Made by a program: the position numbers and the translations under genes. A DNA stretch of 64,000 nucleotides from Phycisphaerae bacterium RAS1 (GTDB taxonomy: Bacteria > Planctomycetota > Phycisphaerae > UBA1845 > Fen-1342): positions 1,426,001-1,490,000 of the forward strand of contig SMLU01000001.1 of assembly GCA_007859745.1 (NCBI GenBank). Reading direction: 5' to 3'. Numbering within the stretch: the first letter of the stretch is position 1; every line of letters starts with the position of its first letter. The notes beneath the pieces are model-generated. The model worked only from the letters and a program-made list of their open reading frames with translations, was not told where the DNA came from and ran no database searches. Positions 31,973 to 41,395 of this stretch are shown here, piece after piece.

Positions 31973-34834
31973 ATGAACAAGTCACACGCCAGAACGTTTC
32001 TGCTGGTCGATTTCGCCCCGTTATGGCTGGCGGTGCTGCTACTCGTGGGGACGTTCTTCCTGATCTCACCGCCCCGCGGACAGACGTTTCCCGGCGCGAT
32101 TCCGTGGAGTCCGCACTCGCTGCTCCGCGTGCTGATCGACGCCATGTCGCTGGGCGGAGTCCTCTTCGGCGTCCGCGGGGCGGAGATCAAGGAGACCGTC
32201 TTTCAGCTTGCCGCGTCGTTCGGACTGATCGTGCTCTCGGGCAGGCTGCTGGTGCGCGGCGACGGCGCAGGTCTGCCGCGCGACTGGTCGCGCCATCCGG
32301 CGGCTTCGTCGCAGTGGTTCCTCGCCGCCTGGGTGGGAATCTCGCTGTGCAGCGCGAGCTGGGCTGGCGACCGATCGCTGGCCCTGACGCAGGCGGCGCT
32401 GCACGCGTTCGGCGTCGCGTGGGCGCTGTCGCTGGCCTACACCCTGCGGCGCGCGGATTTGCCGCGACTGCTCAGCGCGATCGTCCTGCTGACGTCGGTC
32501 GCGGCGGCGCTGTGCGGCTGGTATTACCACGAGCGAAATCCGCATCACCGGCCCGGCTTTCCGCTCGGAAATCCGCTGGTTCTGGCCGCGGCGATGCTCC
32601 CGGCGATGATCATCTGCATTTGCCGCATCGCGGACGCGGTCGCCGCGGCGCTGCGCGGGGATTCCGCGCCGTCGCGGCGCGCGGCCGTCGCGTCGGCCGT
32701 CGCACTTATCCCGCTAGCTTATTGCTTCGCGCTCACGTCCAGTCGCGGGGCGACGTTGGCGCTGGGTGTGTCGCTCGGTCTGCTGGTCGTGATCGTCGCG
32801 GGGCGACGGACCCGCTGGGTGATTGCCTCCGCAATGCTGCTGAATATTGCCGCCGCGGGCGTCTGGTTCATCGGCTATTCCAGCCAGGACCCGACCATGG
32901 CCCGCGGGGCGACGATTCGATTCAGGCTGTACGCCTGGCGCTACGCCGCGGAGCTGTGGCAGCAGCGACCCTGGGCCGGACACGGGGCCGGCTGCTACCC
33001 GCGGCTGGCGAGCCAGTTCGCGGCCTACGACCGGGCCGTCGATCCGGCTGCGTTCATGGGCGACGTGGTCGGCCATGCGCACAATGAGCTCTTTGAGATT
33101 TTCGCCGAGATCGGTCTTGTTGGCGGAGTGACCTGGGTCGCAGGGATGCTGGCGGCGTGTCTGGCCGCCGTGCGGCTGCGGCGACAGGCTCCGCCGCGGG
33201 AGCGCTGGGTCGTCTTGGCGCTGCTCGGCTCATTCGCGGCGCTTCTGGCCGACTCACTGACGGGCGTGAACCTGAGGTTGGGGGGCGTGCCGGCGCTGTT
33301 CTTCACGCTGCTCGGCCTGATCTGGGCTGCGGCCCGGCACGCCGCCGAAACGGATGCGAGTGCGTCGCCGGCGCTGGCTCGCGCGCCGGGCCGGAGCCCG
33401 GGCGCTTCCGCTGCGCTCATCGCGGGTGTTGTCATGGGCGCGCTGGCGGCAATGAACGCGATGGGTGTGCGGCGCGAGTACGATGCGTACGCGGCCATTC
33501 AGGCCGACGACGCGTACTCGGCCCGCCTGATCGCCGCCCGGGCCGAGTCGATGCTGCTCGATCCTCTGCGAAAGCTGGCCTGCGCCGAACTGCACGCCGA
33601 CGCCGAGCTCGGCTTGGCCCGGTTCGCCGTCGAACAGTACGCCGAGGCCGCCGCCCGGCAGACGCCCGGCGCCGCGGCGTCGGCGCCGGCTGATCTGGGC
33701 GCGCTGCGCGACTCGGCCGTCCAGCAGTGCCAGACGGCGTTCGACGCGGCGGAGGACCTGCTCCGCCGCAGCCCGGCCTTCCGCCGCGTCTCGACCAACG
33801 CGGCCCGCGCCGCCGAGTGGCTCGCGGCGCTGCTCCGCGCCGAAAACCCGCGCGGCGCCGCGGAATGGCACGACGAAGCTGAGAAGGCGTGGCGGCGGCA
33901 GCGCCTCTGGCTGAAGTATGACGCCGAGACGCTGCTGGCCCTGGCCGACTACCTGCCCACGATGGACGAACGCATCGGCGCGCTGCGCGACGCACTTCGC
34001 TCGGTGGACGCCAAGGGCGCCTGGCTTGGCGCGCTGCGATCGCTCGCGCAGCAGCCCGGCTTTCAGCAGACGCTCGAGAGCATGATGGACTACGCCGCCC
34101 CGATCGATCCGCAGTCGGAACCGAACGCCATCGTCACCTCGATGGCGCCGGAAATGCACCGGGTGGCGGCGGCTTTCGCCGGGCTTCGCGGTGATTATGT
34201 TTCCGCGGCCAGCGCCGCGGCTCGGGCGGCGGCGCTCTACGACAAGCTGCGCGTGCGCTTCCCGCTGCTGTACTCGATCGCACGCGGAGAGCAGGCCGAT
34301 TACCTGCTGGAAGGCGACTGGCGGCAGGCCGACCGCGCCGCGGAGACGCTGGAATCCGCGATCGCCGCGCTGCCGAAGATTCAGGAACAGAAGTATGAAG
34401 AGATGCTGCAGCCGTTCCGCGACCGGTTGATCCTGTGCCGCCTCGCGGCCGGTCGGGAAACCGAAGCCGCGGCGCTGCTCAAGGCAGGCGACGCCGACGC
34501 GGCCAATCAGGCTGGCGGCGACCGCCTGGCTGATGCATACGTGACGCTTGTGCGTGTCTTCATCAAGCGCCCGGTGGAGGCGCGCCCGCCCCTGAGCGAC
34601 CGGCTCGAGGCGGCCTTGCGCCTCGCGCCGTCACACCTGCATGCCTGGAGCTGGCTGGCGTGGCTTCACGCCGAGCGCGGCGACGCGCACGCCGTTAACG
34701 CGACGCTTCGTCGCGCCGCGGCGGTCGGCGTGACCTCGGCCGATCTCGCCCGCGTTCGTCGCAGTCTGGCCGAGCAGTTCCCGGCCATGCGCGAATCGCT
34801 GGTCGGCGACGGCGACGCGCCGCCGCGGCGTTGA
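31973..34834 (+). CDS. O-antigen ligase-like membrane protein with C-terminal helical repeat region
   Basis: 953 residues. The first 480 or so form about ten to twelve membrane segments with the Wzy_C/O-antigen ligase pattern, including FALTSSRGATLALGVSLGLL and the periplasmic loop RPWAGHGAGCYPRLASQF with GHAHNELFEIFAEIGLVGG. The rest is soluble, Ala/Arg/Leu-rich and helical, TPR-like. Ligases and polymerases with such C-terminal repeats are common in planctomycetes. Together with the divergent GT2 it suggests a surface polysaccharide function. Whether it ligates or polymerises cannot be told. Confidence 0.82.
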   Translation: MNKSHARTFLLVDFAPLWLAVLLLVGTFFLISPPRGQTFPGAIPWSPHSLLRVLIDAMSLGGVLFGVRGAEIKETVFQLAASFGLIVLSGRLLVRGDGAGLPRDWSRHPAASSQWFLAAWVGISLCSASWAGDRSLALTQAALHAFGVAWALSLAYTLRRADLPRLLSAIVLLTSVAAALCGWYYHERNPHHRPGFPLGNPLVLAAAMLPAMIICICRIADAVAAALRGDSAPSRRAAVASAVALIPLAYCFALTSSRGATLALGVSLGLLVVIVAGRRTRWVIASAMLLNIAAAGVWFIGYSSQDPTMARGATIRFRLYAWRYAAELWQQRPWAGHGAGCYPRLASQFAAYDRAVDPAAFMGDVVGHAHNELFEIFAEIGLVGGVTWVAGMLAACLAAVRLRRQAPPRERWVVLALLGSFAALLADSLTGVNLRLGGVPALFFTLLGLIWAAARHAAETDASASPALARAPGRSPGASAALIAGVVMGALAAMNAMGVRREYDAYAAIQADDAYSARLIAARAESMLLDPLRKLACAELHADAELGLARFAVEQYAEAAARQTPGAAASAPADLGALRDSAVQQCQTAFDAAEDLLRRSPAFRRVSTNAARAAEWLAALLRAENPRGAAEWHDEAEKAWRRQRLWLKYDAETLLALADYLPTMDERIGALRDALRSVDAKGAWLGALRSLAQQPGFQQTLESMMDYAAPIDPQSEPNAIVTSMAPEMHRVAAAFAGLRGDYVSAASAAARAAALYDKLRVRFPLLYSIARGEQADYLLEGDWRQADRAAETLESAIAALPKIQEQKYEEMLQPFRDRLILCRLAAGRETEAAALLKAGDADAANQAGGDRLADAYVTLVRVFIKRPVEARPPLSDRLEAALRLAPSHLHAWSWLAWLHAERGDAHAVNATLRRAAAVGVTSADLARVRRSLAEQFPAMRESLVGDGDAPPRR

Positions 34835-35203
34835 TCGACCCCTAGCACGATCCAAACCGCGCCGCTATACTCACTCGCGTTTGTATAACTTTGAGGCACC
34901 GACGGTTGCGATCCGGCGCCGCTTGGGCGTGTTCGGGGTCGGTTCCGGCGGCGGCAGGTGTGTTGAGCCGAGCATCATTGACCCGTATCAGCGGTGCAGA
35001 GTAATCATCAGGCCGCCCTGTCGGCGGCATTTCATATGACGGAAATCATTGCACTCTGCGGATAGCCGATGACGAACGGGCCTTTCCGGCTCAGCCACGC
35101 CGTTTCCCCTGCCCGCTGGCAAGACTGATTCGCAACCCGGTGCGGACGGCGCGCGGAGCGCGTCGTCGCGGGATTTTCTCTGGATCAAGCACCGGATGGC
35201 AAA
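34835..35203. other. Intergenic region upstream of rny, no gene seen
   Basis: Roughly 370 bases, with less extreme GC than its surroundings near 34865-34895 (CTATACTCACTCGCG, TTTGTATAACTTTG). No open frame is convincing. A foldable segment lies at 34995-35059. Confidence 0.5.
34995..35059 (+). promoter_or_regulatory. Possible structured leader upstream of rny
   Basis: GCAGAGT at 34995 pairs with ACTCTGC near 35059, and inside it GCCGCC pairs with GGCGGC around a CTGTC loop. The result is a nested stem-loop about 145 bases ahead of the RNase Y start. It may be a leader element or a small RNA; no known family is recognised. Confidence 0.3.
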
Positions 35204-36829
35204 ATGGCATCACATTTGGTTCTCGCGGCCGACTGGGGTATGGCCGCGCTGTCGCTCGTGCTCGGGGCGGCGCTGGGCGCCGCCGGACTGTGGCTGATCG
35301 CGCGGGGCCGCGCCGGTCGCCTTCTGGCCGATAAGAAGGCGGAAGGGGAACGGTCGCTGCGGGAGGCGTCGCTGCGCGCCGACGAAATCGTCAAGAACGC
35401 GGAGGTCGAGGGGCAGAAGCGCCTGCTGGAGGCGATGGAACGGTTCGAGCAGGAGACCAGCGAGACGCGGGCGGAGATCAAGACCGCTGAAAAGCGCATC
35501 GCCAACCGCGAAGACTCGCTCGACAAGAAAATGGACGTCCTGCTCACGAAGGAGCGGGCCATCGAGTCGGCCGAGTCCAAGCTGGCCGATCGCGAAAAGG
35601 TGGTGGTCGATAAGACCGCCAAGGTCGACGAGATGCTCGCCCAGCAGCGGGCCGAGCTGCTGCGCATCAGCAAGCTCACGCCCGACGACGCCAAGGCGCT
35701 GTGCCTGAAGCGGTTCGAAGCCGAGGTCGAGTCGGAAGCGGGGGAGATTTTCGACCGGCTCATCACCACCGCCGAGGAGAACGCCCGCGAGCGGGCGCGC
35801 TACATCACCATCGGCGCGATTCAGCGCTACGCGGCCGAGCATACGTGCGAGGCGGTCGTCGCGACGGTGGACGTGCCATCCGACGAGATGAAAGGCCGCG
35901 TCATCGGCCGCGAGGGGCGGAACATCCGCGCGTTTGAGAAGACGACCGGCGTCACGGTGGTGGTCGACGACACCCCCGGCATCGTCAGCATTTCCTGCTT
36001 CGACCCCGTCCGCAAGGAAATCGCGCGCATGTCGCTGGACCGGCTGATCCGCGACGGGCGCATCCACCCCACGCGGATCGAGGAGATTGTGGCCGAGGTC
36101 ACCAAGGAAATCGACAACCGCGTGGTCGAAGCCGGCCGCCAGGCGGCCCAGGAGGCGCAGGTCAACGGCGTCAACAAGAAAGTGCTGGACGTGCTGGGCC
36201 GGCTGCAATTCCGCACCAGCTACGGCCAGAACGTGCTGCGGCACAGCATCGAGGTGGCCTACCTGTGCGGACTGATGGCCAGCGAGTTGGGCCTGGACCC
36301 GGCGCTGGCGCGGCGCTGCGGCTTGCTGCATGACGTGGGCAAAGCGCTCGACCACGAAATGGAAGGCAGTCATACGAAGACCGGCTCCGAGCTGGCCCGC
36401 CGCTACAACGAGCCGCCCGCGGTCATCAACGCCATCGGCGGCCACCACGGCGACATTCCCGCGACGCATCCTTACACGCCGCTGGTCACATCGGCCGACG
36501 CCATCAGCGCCGCCCGCCCCGGCGGCCGGCGCGAGTCGCTCGAGCGCTACATCAAGCGGCTGGAGGACCTGGAGAAGATCGCGACCTCGTTCAACGGCGT
36601 GCGGCAGGCGTACGCGATCGAGGCCGGCCGCGAAATCCGCGTGATCGTGGACGCGATGCGCGTTGATGACCACTCGTCGCTGAAGCTGGCGCACGACATC
36701 GCGCGGAAGATTGAAGACGAGATGCAGACATTCCCGGGCGAGATCAAGGTGACGGTGCTGCGAGAGGTGCGGGCGACGGAATTTGCCATCAGCGGGCGGG
36801 CGCATCGGCGGGAGGAAGAACGCGTCTGA
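35204..36829 (+). CDS. rny: Ribonuclease Y
   Basis: Membrane-anchored endoribonuclease that initiates mRNA decay. 541 residues, typical length. An N-terminal membrane helix (about 11-32) is followed by a long charged coiled coil (about 40-155). A KH domain has [20 protein letters not shown]. An HD phosphohydrolase domain has [12 protein letters not shown], the metal-binding [17 protein letters not shown] and GGHHGD. The C-terminus is intact. No ribosome site is obvious upstream, and the foldable leader at 34995-35059 could bear on its expression. Confidence 0.96.
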   Translation: MASHLVLAADWGMAALSLVLGAALGAAGLWLIARGRAGRLLADKKAEGERSLREASLRADEIVKNAEVEGQKRLLEAMERFEQETSETRAEIKTAEKRIANREDSLDKKMDVLLTKERAIESAESKLADREKVVVDKTAKVDEMLAQQRAELLRISKLTPDDAKALCLKRFEAEVESEAGEIFDRLITTAEENARERARYITIGAIQRYAAEHTCEAVVATVDVPSDEMKGRVIGREGRNIRAFEKTTGVTVVVDDTPGIVSISCFDPVRKEIARMSLDRLIRDGRIHPTRIEEIVAEVTKEIDNRVVEAGRQAAQEAQVNGVNKKVLDVLGRLQFRTSYGQNVLRHSIEVAYLCGLMASELGLDPALARRCGLLHDVGKALDHEMEGSHTKTGSELARRYNEPPAVINAIGGHHGDIPATHPYTPLVTSADAISAARPGGRRESLERYIKRLEDLEKIATSFNGVRQAYAIEAGREIRVIVDAMRVDDHSSLKLAHDIARKIEDEMQTFPGEIKVTVLREVRATEFAISGRAHRREEERV

Positions 36830-36885
36830 AAACCCGCACTGAACTGCCGCTTTCCTCCCATCGCCGCTGCCGATAGCCTGCCGCC

Positions 36886-37692
36886 ATGCCATCCTGGTAT
36901 TCCTCCCTTTTCGGCGTTCAGAAGCCCGTGATCGGCATGCTGCATCTTCTGCCGCTGCCCGGATCGCCGGGTTTTGCGGGCGATTGGGAGGCGGTTCGCA
37001 CGCGGTTGATGGAAGACGTGCAGGCGCTGGCGAGCGGCGGCGTGCACGCCCTGATGATCGAGAACTTCGGCGATGCGCCCTTTTTTCCCCGCCGCGTGCC
37101 GCGCGCGACGGTGGCATTCATGACGGCGCTGGCCGCCGACGTGCGCCGCGCGACTACGCTGCCGCTGGGGATCAACGTGCTGCGGAATGACGGCGTGAGC
37201 GGCGTCGCGATTGCGGCCGCGGTTGGGGCGCAGTTCATTCGCGTGAATGTCCTGTGCGGGGCGCGCGTTACCGACCAGGGCGTCATCGATGGCATCGCCC
37301 ACAAGCTGCTCCGCGAGCGGGCCGCCCTCGCCGCACGCGGCGTGCGCATCTTCGCGGACGTGAGCGTGAAACACTCGGCGCCGCTCGGTTCGCCGCGCCC
37401 GATCGAGGATGAGGTGGCCGACACGCTTCATCGCGGCGGAGCGGACGCGCTGGTGGTCTCAGGCAGCGGCACCGGCCGGCCGACCGATCCGGAGCTGGTC
37501 CGTCGCGTGAAAGCGGCGGCCGGCGATGCGCCGGTGCTGGTGGGCAGCGGCGTGGACACCGAAACGCTGCCGGAGCTTGCGCCGCTCGCGGACGGGTTCA
37601 TCGTCGGCACATCGCTGAAAGTGGGCGGAAAGTCCTCTGCGCCGATCGATCCGCCGCGCGTGCGGGCGTTCATGCAAGGCTTGCGCGCCTGA
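36886..37692 (+). CDS. BtpA/SgcQ family TIM-barrel protein
   Basis: 268 residues. Family marks: [17 protein letters not shown] at the N-terminus, [48 protein letters not shown] and [16 protein letters not shown]. BtpA was described as a factor for photosystem I stability in cyanobacteria. In other bacteria the family is of unknown enzymatic role and may act on a nucleoside or sugar. It is near purE but 82 bases apart, so operon membership is possible. Confidence 0.87.
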   Translation: MPSWYSSLFGVQKPVIGMLHLLPLPGSPGFAGDWEAVRTRLMEDVQALASGGVHALMIENFGDAPFFPRRVPRATVAFMTALAADVRRATTLPLGINVLRNDGVSGVAIAAAVGAQFIRVNVLCGARVTDQGVIDGIAHKLLRERAALAARGVRIFADVSVKHSAPLGSPRPIEDEVADTLHRGGADALVVSGSGTGRPTDPELVRRVKAAAGDAPVLVGSGVDTETLPELAPLADGFIVGTSLKVGGKSSAPIDPPRVRAFMQGLRA

Positions 37693-37774
37693 AACCCGGC
37701 CGACGACGGGTGTCGCGGCCGCGGCGGACCAATTACTATCCGGCGACCGCAAGAACTTCCAGGTACCGTCAGCC

Positions 37775-38275
37775 ATGAGCCAGCAGATCGACATCGGCAT
37801 CGTCATGGGCAGCCGCAGCGATTGGGAAACGCTGCGGCACGCGGCGGAAACGCTCGACAAATTCACAGTCGCTTACGAAGTCCGCGTCGTCTCGGCACAT
37901 CGCACGCCTGACCAGCTTTTCGAATACGCTCAAACCGCCGAGCAGCGCGGGTTGGCGGTGATCATCGCGGGCGCCGGCGGCGCGGCGCATCTGCCCGGGA
38001 TGCTGGCGGCCAAGACCGCCGTGCCGGTGCTGGGCGTGCCGGTCGAGTCGCATGCGCTGAAGGGGATGGACTCGCTGCTGTCGATGGTGCAGATGCCGGC
38101 CGGCGTGCCGGTCGGGACGCTGGCGATCGGGACGGCGGGGGCGGTGAATGCGGCGCTGCTGGCGGTCGCCATCCTGTCGCATTCGCGGCCCCCGCTGCGC
38201 GAGGCGCTTCACCGCTATCGCGCCGCGCAGACGCAGCGCGTGCTGGAGCACCCCGACCCACGGGTAAACCTATGA
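37775..38275 (+). CDS. purE: N5-carboxyaminoimidazole ribonucleotide mutase PurE
   Basis: Converts N5-CAIR to CAIR in purine synthesis. 166 residues, class I. Phosphate loop [12 protein letters not shown], catalytic His in [11 protein letters not shown], and [16 protein letters not shown]. The stop overlaps the purK start (ATGA), the usual class I pairing. Confidence 0.96.
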   Translation: MSQQIDIGIVMGSRSDWETLRHAAETLDKFTVAYEVRVVSAHRTPDQLFEYAQTAEQRGLAVIIAGAGGAAHLPGMLAAKTAVPVLGVPVESHALKGMDSLLSMVQMPAGVPVGTLAIGTAGAVNAALLAVAILSHSRPPLREALHRYRAAQTQRVLEHPDPRVNL

Positions 38276-39372
38276 AAGTCGGCGTCCTCGGCGGCGGACA
38301 GCTCGGCCGCATGCTGGCCCTGGCCGGCTACCCGCTCGGCATCCACACGCGATTTCTCGAACGTCGCTCGGATTGCCCGGCGGGCTACCTGGAAGAAGTG
38401 ACCGTCGGCGCATACGACGATCCGCAGGCGCTTGAGACCTTCGCCCAGGATATCGACGTCGCTACGTTTGAGTTTGAGAATGTGCCCGAATCGGCGGCGC
38501 GGTTTCTGAGCGGGCGCGTGCCGGTGTACCCGCCGCCGGCCAGCCTGGGCGTGACGCAGGACCGCCTGGCGGAGAAGCGGCTGTTCGAAGAGCTGGGCAT
38601 TGCAACCGCGCCGTTTCGCGCGGTCGATTCGCTCGATCAACTGCACGCCGCGCTGGACGCGCTTGGCCCGCCGGTCGTGCTCAAGCGGCGGCGCCTGGGC
38701 TATGACGGAAAGGGCCAGACGGTCATTCGCTCGGCCGACGAGATCGCGCCGGCCTGGGCGCACTTGGGTGACGCGGCCGGCGTGTTGGAGTCATTTATCG
38801 AATTCGAGCGTGAGTTGTCGCTGATCAGCGTCCGCGGCCGCGACGGCGAGATTCGTCATTATCCGCCCTGCCACAATGTGCATCGCGACGGGATTCTGAA
38901 CGTCACTATTGCGCCGGCGCTGGACCTGGACGCGACGATGGTCGCCGCGGCGGAGCAGGCGAACCGGCGGATTCTGGAGCATTTTCAGTACGTGGGTGTG
39001 CTGACGGTTGAGTATTTCGTGTCGGGCTCGGCGCTCCTGGCCAACGAGACGGCCCCGCGCGTTCATAATTCCGGCCACTGGACGATCGAAGGGGCCGACG
39101 CGAGCCAGTTTGAGAATCACCTGCGGGCAATTCTGGGCCTGCCGCTGGGCTCGACACGGGCGGTCGGATTCTGCGGGATGATCAACCTGATCGGCACGGT
39201 TCCGCCGCTGGCCGACCTGCTGCGGCTGCCGGGCGTGCACGTGCATCTGTACGGAAAAGAGCCGCGGCCGGGGCGCAAGCTGGGGCACCTGACGGTTTTC
39301 GACGCGACGCGCGAGGGGATGATGCGGCAGTTCCGCGCGCTGCGCGGCGTGGCAATGAGCATGGAGATCTGA
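38272..39372 (+). CDS. purK: N5-carboxyaminoimidazole ribonucleotide synthetase PurK
   Basis: ATP-grasp ligase making N5-CAIR from AIR, bicarbonate and ATP. 366 residues. [20 protein letters not shown] at the N-terminus, the ATP-binding loop [32 protein letters not shown], and the metal/active site [20 protein letters not shown] followed by [19 protein letters not shown]. Coupled to purE. Confidence 0.96.
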   Translation: MKVGVLGGGQLGRMLALAGYPLGIHTRFLERRSDCPAGYLEEVTVGAYDDPQALETFAQDIDVATFEFENVPESAARFLSGRVPVYPPPASLGVTQDRLAEKRLFEELGIATAPFRAVDSLDQLHAALDALGPPVVLKRRRLGYDGKGQTVIRSADEIAPAWAHLGDAAGVLESFIEFERELSLISVRGRDGEIRHYPPCHNVHRDGILNVTIAPALDLDATMVAAAEQANRRILEHFQYVGVLTVEYFVSGSALLANETAPRVHNSGHWTIEGADASQFENHLRAILGLPLGSTRAVGFCGMINLIGTVPPLADLLRLPGVHVHLYGKEPRPGRKLGHLTVFDATREGMMRQFRALRGVAMSMEI

Positions 39373-39410
39373 AACCGCGATGCGCTAGAGGTATCCCAGA
39401 CCCTCTTTTC

Positions 39411-39476
39411 GATCCGAGCCGCGCGCGTAAGCAAGCGGTTCTCAAGGCTGCGCTCCCTCACGGTCGCGGCTCGGAA
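39411..39476. repeat. Palindromic repeat family F, copy 2
   Basis: Arms GATCCGAGCCGCGCGCGTAA and TCACGGTCGCGGCTCGGA with a short centre. It lies between purK and the convergent gene at 39495, where it could serve as a bidirectional hairpin. Confidence 0.85.
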
Positions 39477-39494
39477 GGAGTTTGGGGATAGCTT

Positions 39495-39755
39495 CTAGAG
39501 AACCGGCGTGCCCCAGGCCGCGCTGTACGCTTCATCATTGATGATGGCGAAGTAGCCGTCGTCGTCGACCGAGATATCGTAGACGGCGTCCTCGACGCCG
39601 TGCGCGCTGAACCAGCTTCGCAGGGCGGCCAGGAGCGCTTCCTCACCGTCGCCGGGCGGGTCCAGGTCGAGCATGCGGACTTCGGTGTCCGCATAGCCGA
39701 AGCGCGGCACACATCGGATACTCATCGCCGCTTTTTCGATCCGGTCCCGTCGCAC
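39495..39755 (-). CDS. Hypothetical acidic protein
   Basis: 86 residues, ending DDGYFAIINDEAYSAAWGTP. GTG at 39755 is chosen because a GGAGG lies 7 bases upstream and a promoter is visible ahead of it; the frame is open from TTG 39761. No domain is recognised. Codon use and the regulatory signals argue for a real gene. Confidence 0.6.
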   Translation of the reverse strand: MRRDRIEKAAMSIRCVPRFGYADTEVRMLDLDPPGDGEEALLAALRSWFSAHGVEDAVYDISVDDDGYFAIINDEAYSAAWGTPVL

Positions 39756-39782
39756 AGCCAAGCCTCCGTATCACCTCGCTAC

Positions 39783-39812
39783 ATTATAGTTCGCCGCGGA
39801 CTGCGACACCAA
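39783..39812 (-). promoter_or_regulatory. Sigma-70-like promoter of the 39495 gene
   Basis: On the minus strand TATAAT (39788-39783) is a perfect -10, with TTGGTG (39812-39807) 18 bases upstream as a weak -35. Transcription would start about 20 bases ahead of the ribosome site. Confidence 0.5.
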
Positions 39813-39896
39813 ACAGTAGAGCGACAAACGCGCATACTTCGTACGTCGATTCGATAAACAATCCGTTGGTCTCGCCGATTCCGGGGGGTAATTCTC

Positions 39897-41027
39897 CTAA
39901 TGCCCGGGCAGGGCCGCTATCAACTGCTCGATTTCGTCAGGCGAGTTATAAAAATGCGGGCTGGCGCGTAAACGTCCGAGCCTGCTGGCGATAACGATCT
40001 TGAACTCGCTCCGCAGGTGCTTGCGCAGCGCTTGCATGTCGTGCTTGTCGGAGGAAAAGGAGACGATCCCGCTCCACTCGCTGGCCGTGCGCGGGCTGAG
40101 CACGTGCCAGCGCTTCCGCTTCAGTCCTTCAACCAACTGGTCGGTCAGGGCCTTGATCCGCACCTGAATCTGGTCGATCCCGACCTGCAGGAACAGGTCG
40201 ATCGAGGCCCCCAGCGCGCACACGCCGGCGAGGTTGTAGACCCCGCTGTCAAAGCGCCGCGCGTCGTCGTGCAGATCGATCCGCATGTCCAGCGAGTCAT
40301 AATCGTGCTTCATCGACATGTAGCCGATTTCCGGCGGCCGGATGTGCCCGATCAGCTCGCGCCGACAGTAAAAGAAGCCTGCGCCCTCGGGGCCGCAGAG
40401 CCACTTATGGCCGTCAGCGGCGAGAAAGTCGATGTTCATCGCGCGTACGTCAATGGGATGGACACCGAGGGCTTGTATTGCATCCACGAAGAGCAGAACG
40501 CCCTTTTCCTTGCAGAGCTCGCCGAGCCGGGTCAGGTCGATGCGGAACCCGTTGGCCCACTGCACCGCTGAAATCGCTACCAGCCGGGTGCGTTTGTCGA
40601 TGGCGCGGGCGATGCGGTCAAATGGAATCCGCCCGTCCTCCTCCTGCACCCGCTTCAGCGCCACGCCGCGGTGCTCCAGGTTCATCCAGGGATACACGTT
40701 GGCGGCAAACTCCATCGTGGTCGAGACGACGTTGTCGCCCGTCAGCCACTGCACGCCGTTGGCGACGTAGCAGATGCCCTCGGAGGTGTTCTTGGTGAAC
40801 GTGACCTCGCTGGGGTCGGCGTTGATCAGCCGCGCCGCCGACTGCCGCACGCGGTCGGCCGCCCGGTAGTACGCACCGCTGAGGTAGGCGGATTCGGCCA
40901 GCTCGCGCGCGTAGCCGATCATGGCCTCGGCCGCGGGGCCGGACATCGGGGCGACTGCGGCGTGGTTCTGAAAGTTGAAGTTCCGCGTAATAGGGAACTG
41001 CGGACGAACCGCTTCGAAATCGTACAT
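39897..41027 (-). CDS. Class V aminotransferase / cysteine desulfurase-like PLP enzyme
   Basis: 376 residues. PLP lysine in FLAADGHKWLCGPEGAGFFY (Lys near residue 210). Also FQNHAAVAPMSGPAAEAM, TFTKNTSEGICYVANGV, AISAVQWANGFRIDL and LLFVDAIQALGVHPIDV. Members include isopenicillin-N epimerase-like and cysteine desulfurase-like enzymes. No mobile catalytic Cys loop is obvious, so cysteine desulfurase activity is not asserted. Confidence 0.88.
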   Translation of the reverse strand: MYDFEAVRPQFPITRNFNFQNHAAVAPMSGPAAEAMIGYARELAESAYLSGAYYRAADRVRQSAARLINADPSEVTFTKNTSEGICYVANGVQWLTGDNVVSTTMEFAANVYPWMNLEHRGVALKRVQEEDGRIPFDRIARAIDKRTRLVAISAVQWANGFRIDLTRLGELCKEKGVLLFVDAIQALGVHPIDVRAMNIDFLAADGHKWLCGPEGAGFFYCRRELIGHIRPPEIGYMSMKHDYDSLDMRIDLHDDARRFDSGVYNLAGVCALGASIDLFLQVGIDQIQVRIKALTDQLVEGLKRKRWHVLSPRTASEWSGIVSFSSDKHDMQALRKHLRSEFKIVIASRLGRLRASPHFYNSPDEIEQLIAALPGH

Positions 41028-41041
41028 ATTTACTGCTCGAT

Positions 41042-41061
41042 CGGCAGGTCGTGTCCTGCCG
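41042..41061. promoter_or_regulatory. Leader hairpin of the aminotransferase gene
   Basis: CGGCAGG and CCTGCCG separated by 6 bases, 15 bases upstream of ATG 41027. A TAGAAT at 41072-41067 on the minus strand just upstream could be the -10 box, with TTGCAT about 19 bases further as a poor -35. Confidence 0.35.
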
Positions 41062-41074
41062 CTGCTATTCTACG

Positions 41075-41395
41075 CCAGCCATGCCCATGCGATGCAAGCC
41101 ATTCCAAACTTTCATTTCGCATCGCGCTCGGGCGCCTTCGCACACGCTGTGTTAGACACGCGCCGACGGACTTTGATTCCAACGCCGCCCGCGAATTCCA
41201 CTTTCCGCACGATTCTCTAACCGCCGTGTGAGTTCGCGCCATTCGATGGGGCGGCTATCATCATCGTCGAAGGCCGGCGCGTGCCGGCCTTGTGCGTCGT
41301 CGACCGGCGGGCCAGAGTCGCTCGCCGTAGTTTCTTTCGGTTATCCGACACAGCCGCCGCATCCGTTATTCCACGCAAAGACCCCCGGCCTACCC
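41075..41395. other. Intergenic region upstream of hslU, no gene seen
   Basis: About 320 bases between divergent genes. The hslU frame is open back to 41228 but lacks family similarity there. No hslV, RNA gene or repeat is recognised. The base composition is slightly lower in GC around 41085-41220. Confidence 0.5.

Noticed and set aside
31957-33087. 376-codon plus-strand frame overlapping the membrane ligase-like gene
   Set aside because: It shares the region with a frame that has clear membrane segments and an O-antigen ligase motif; the alternative is Arg/Ala-rich only.
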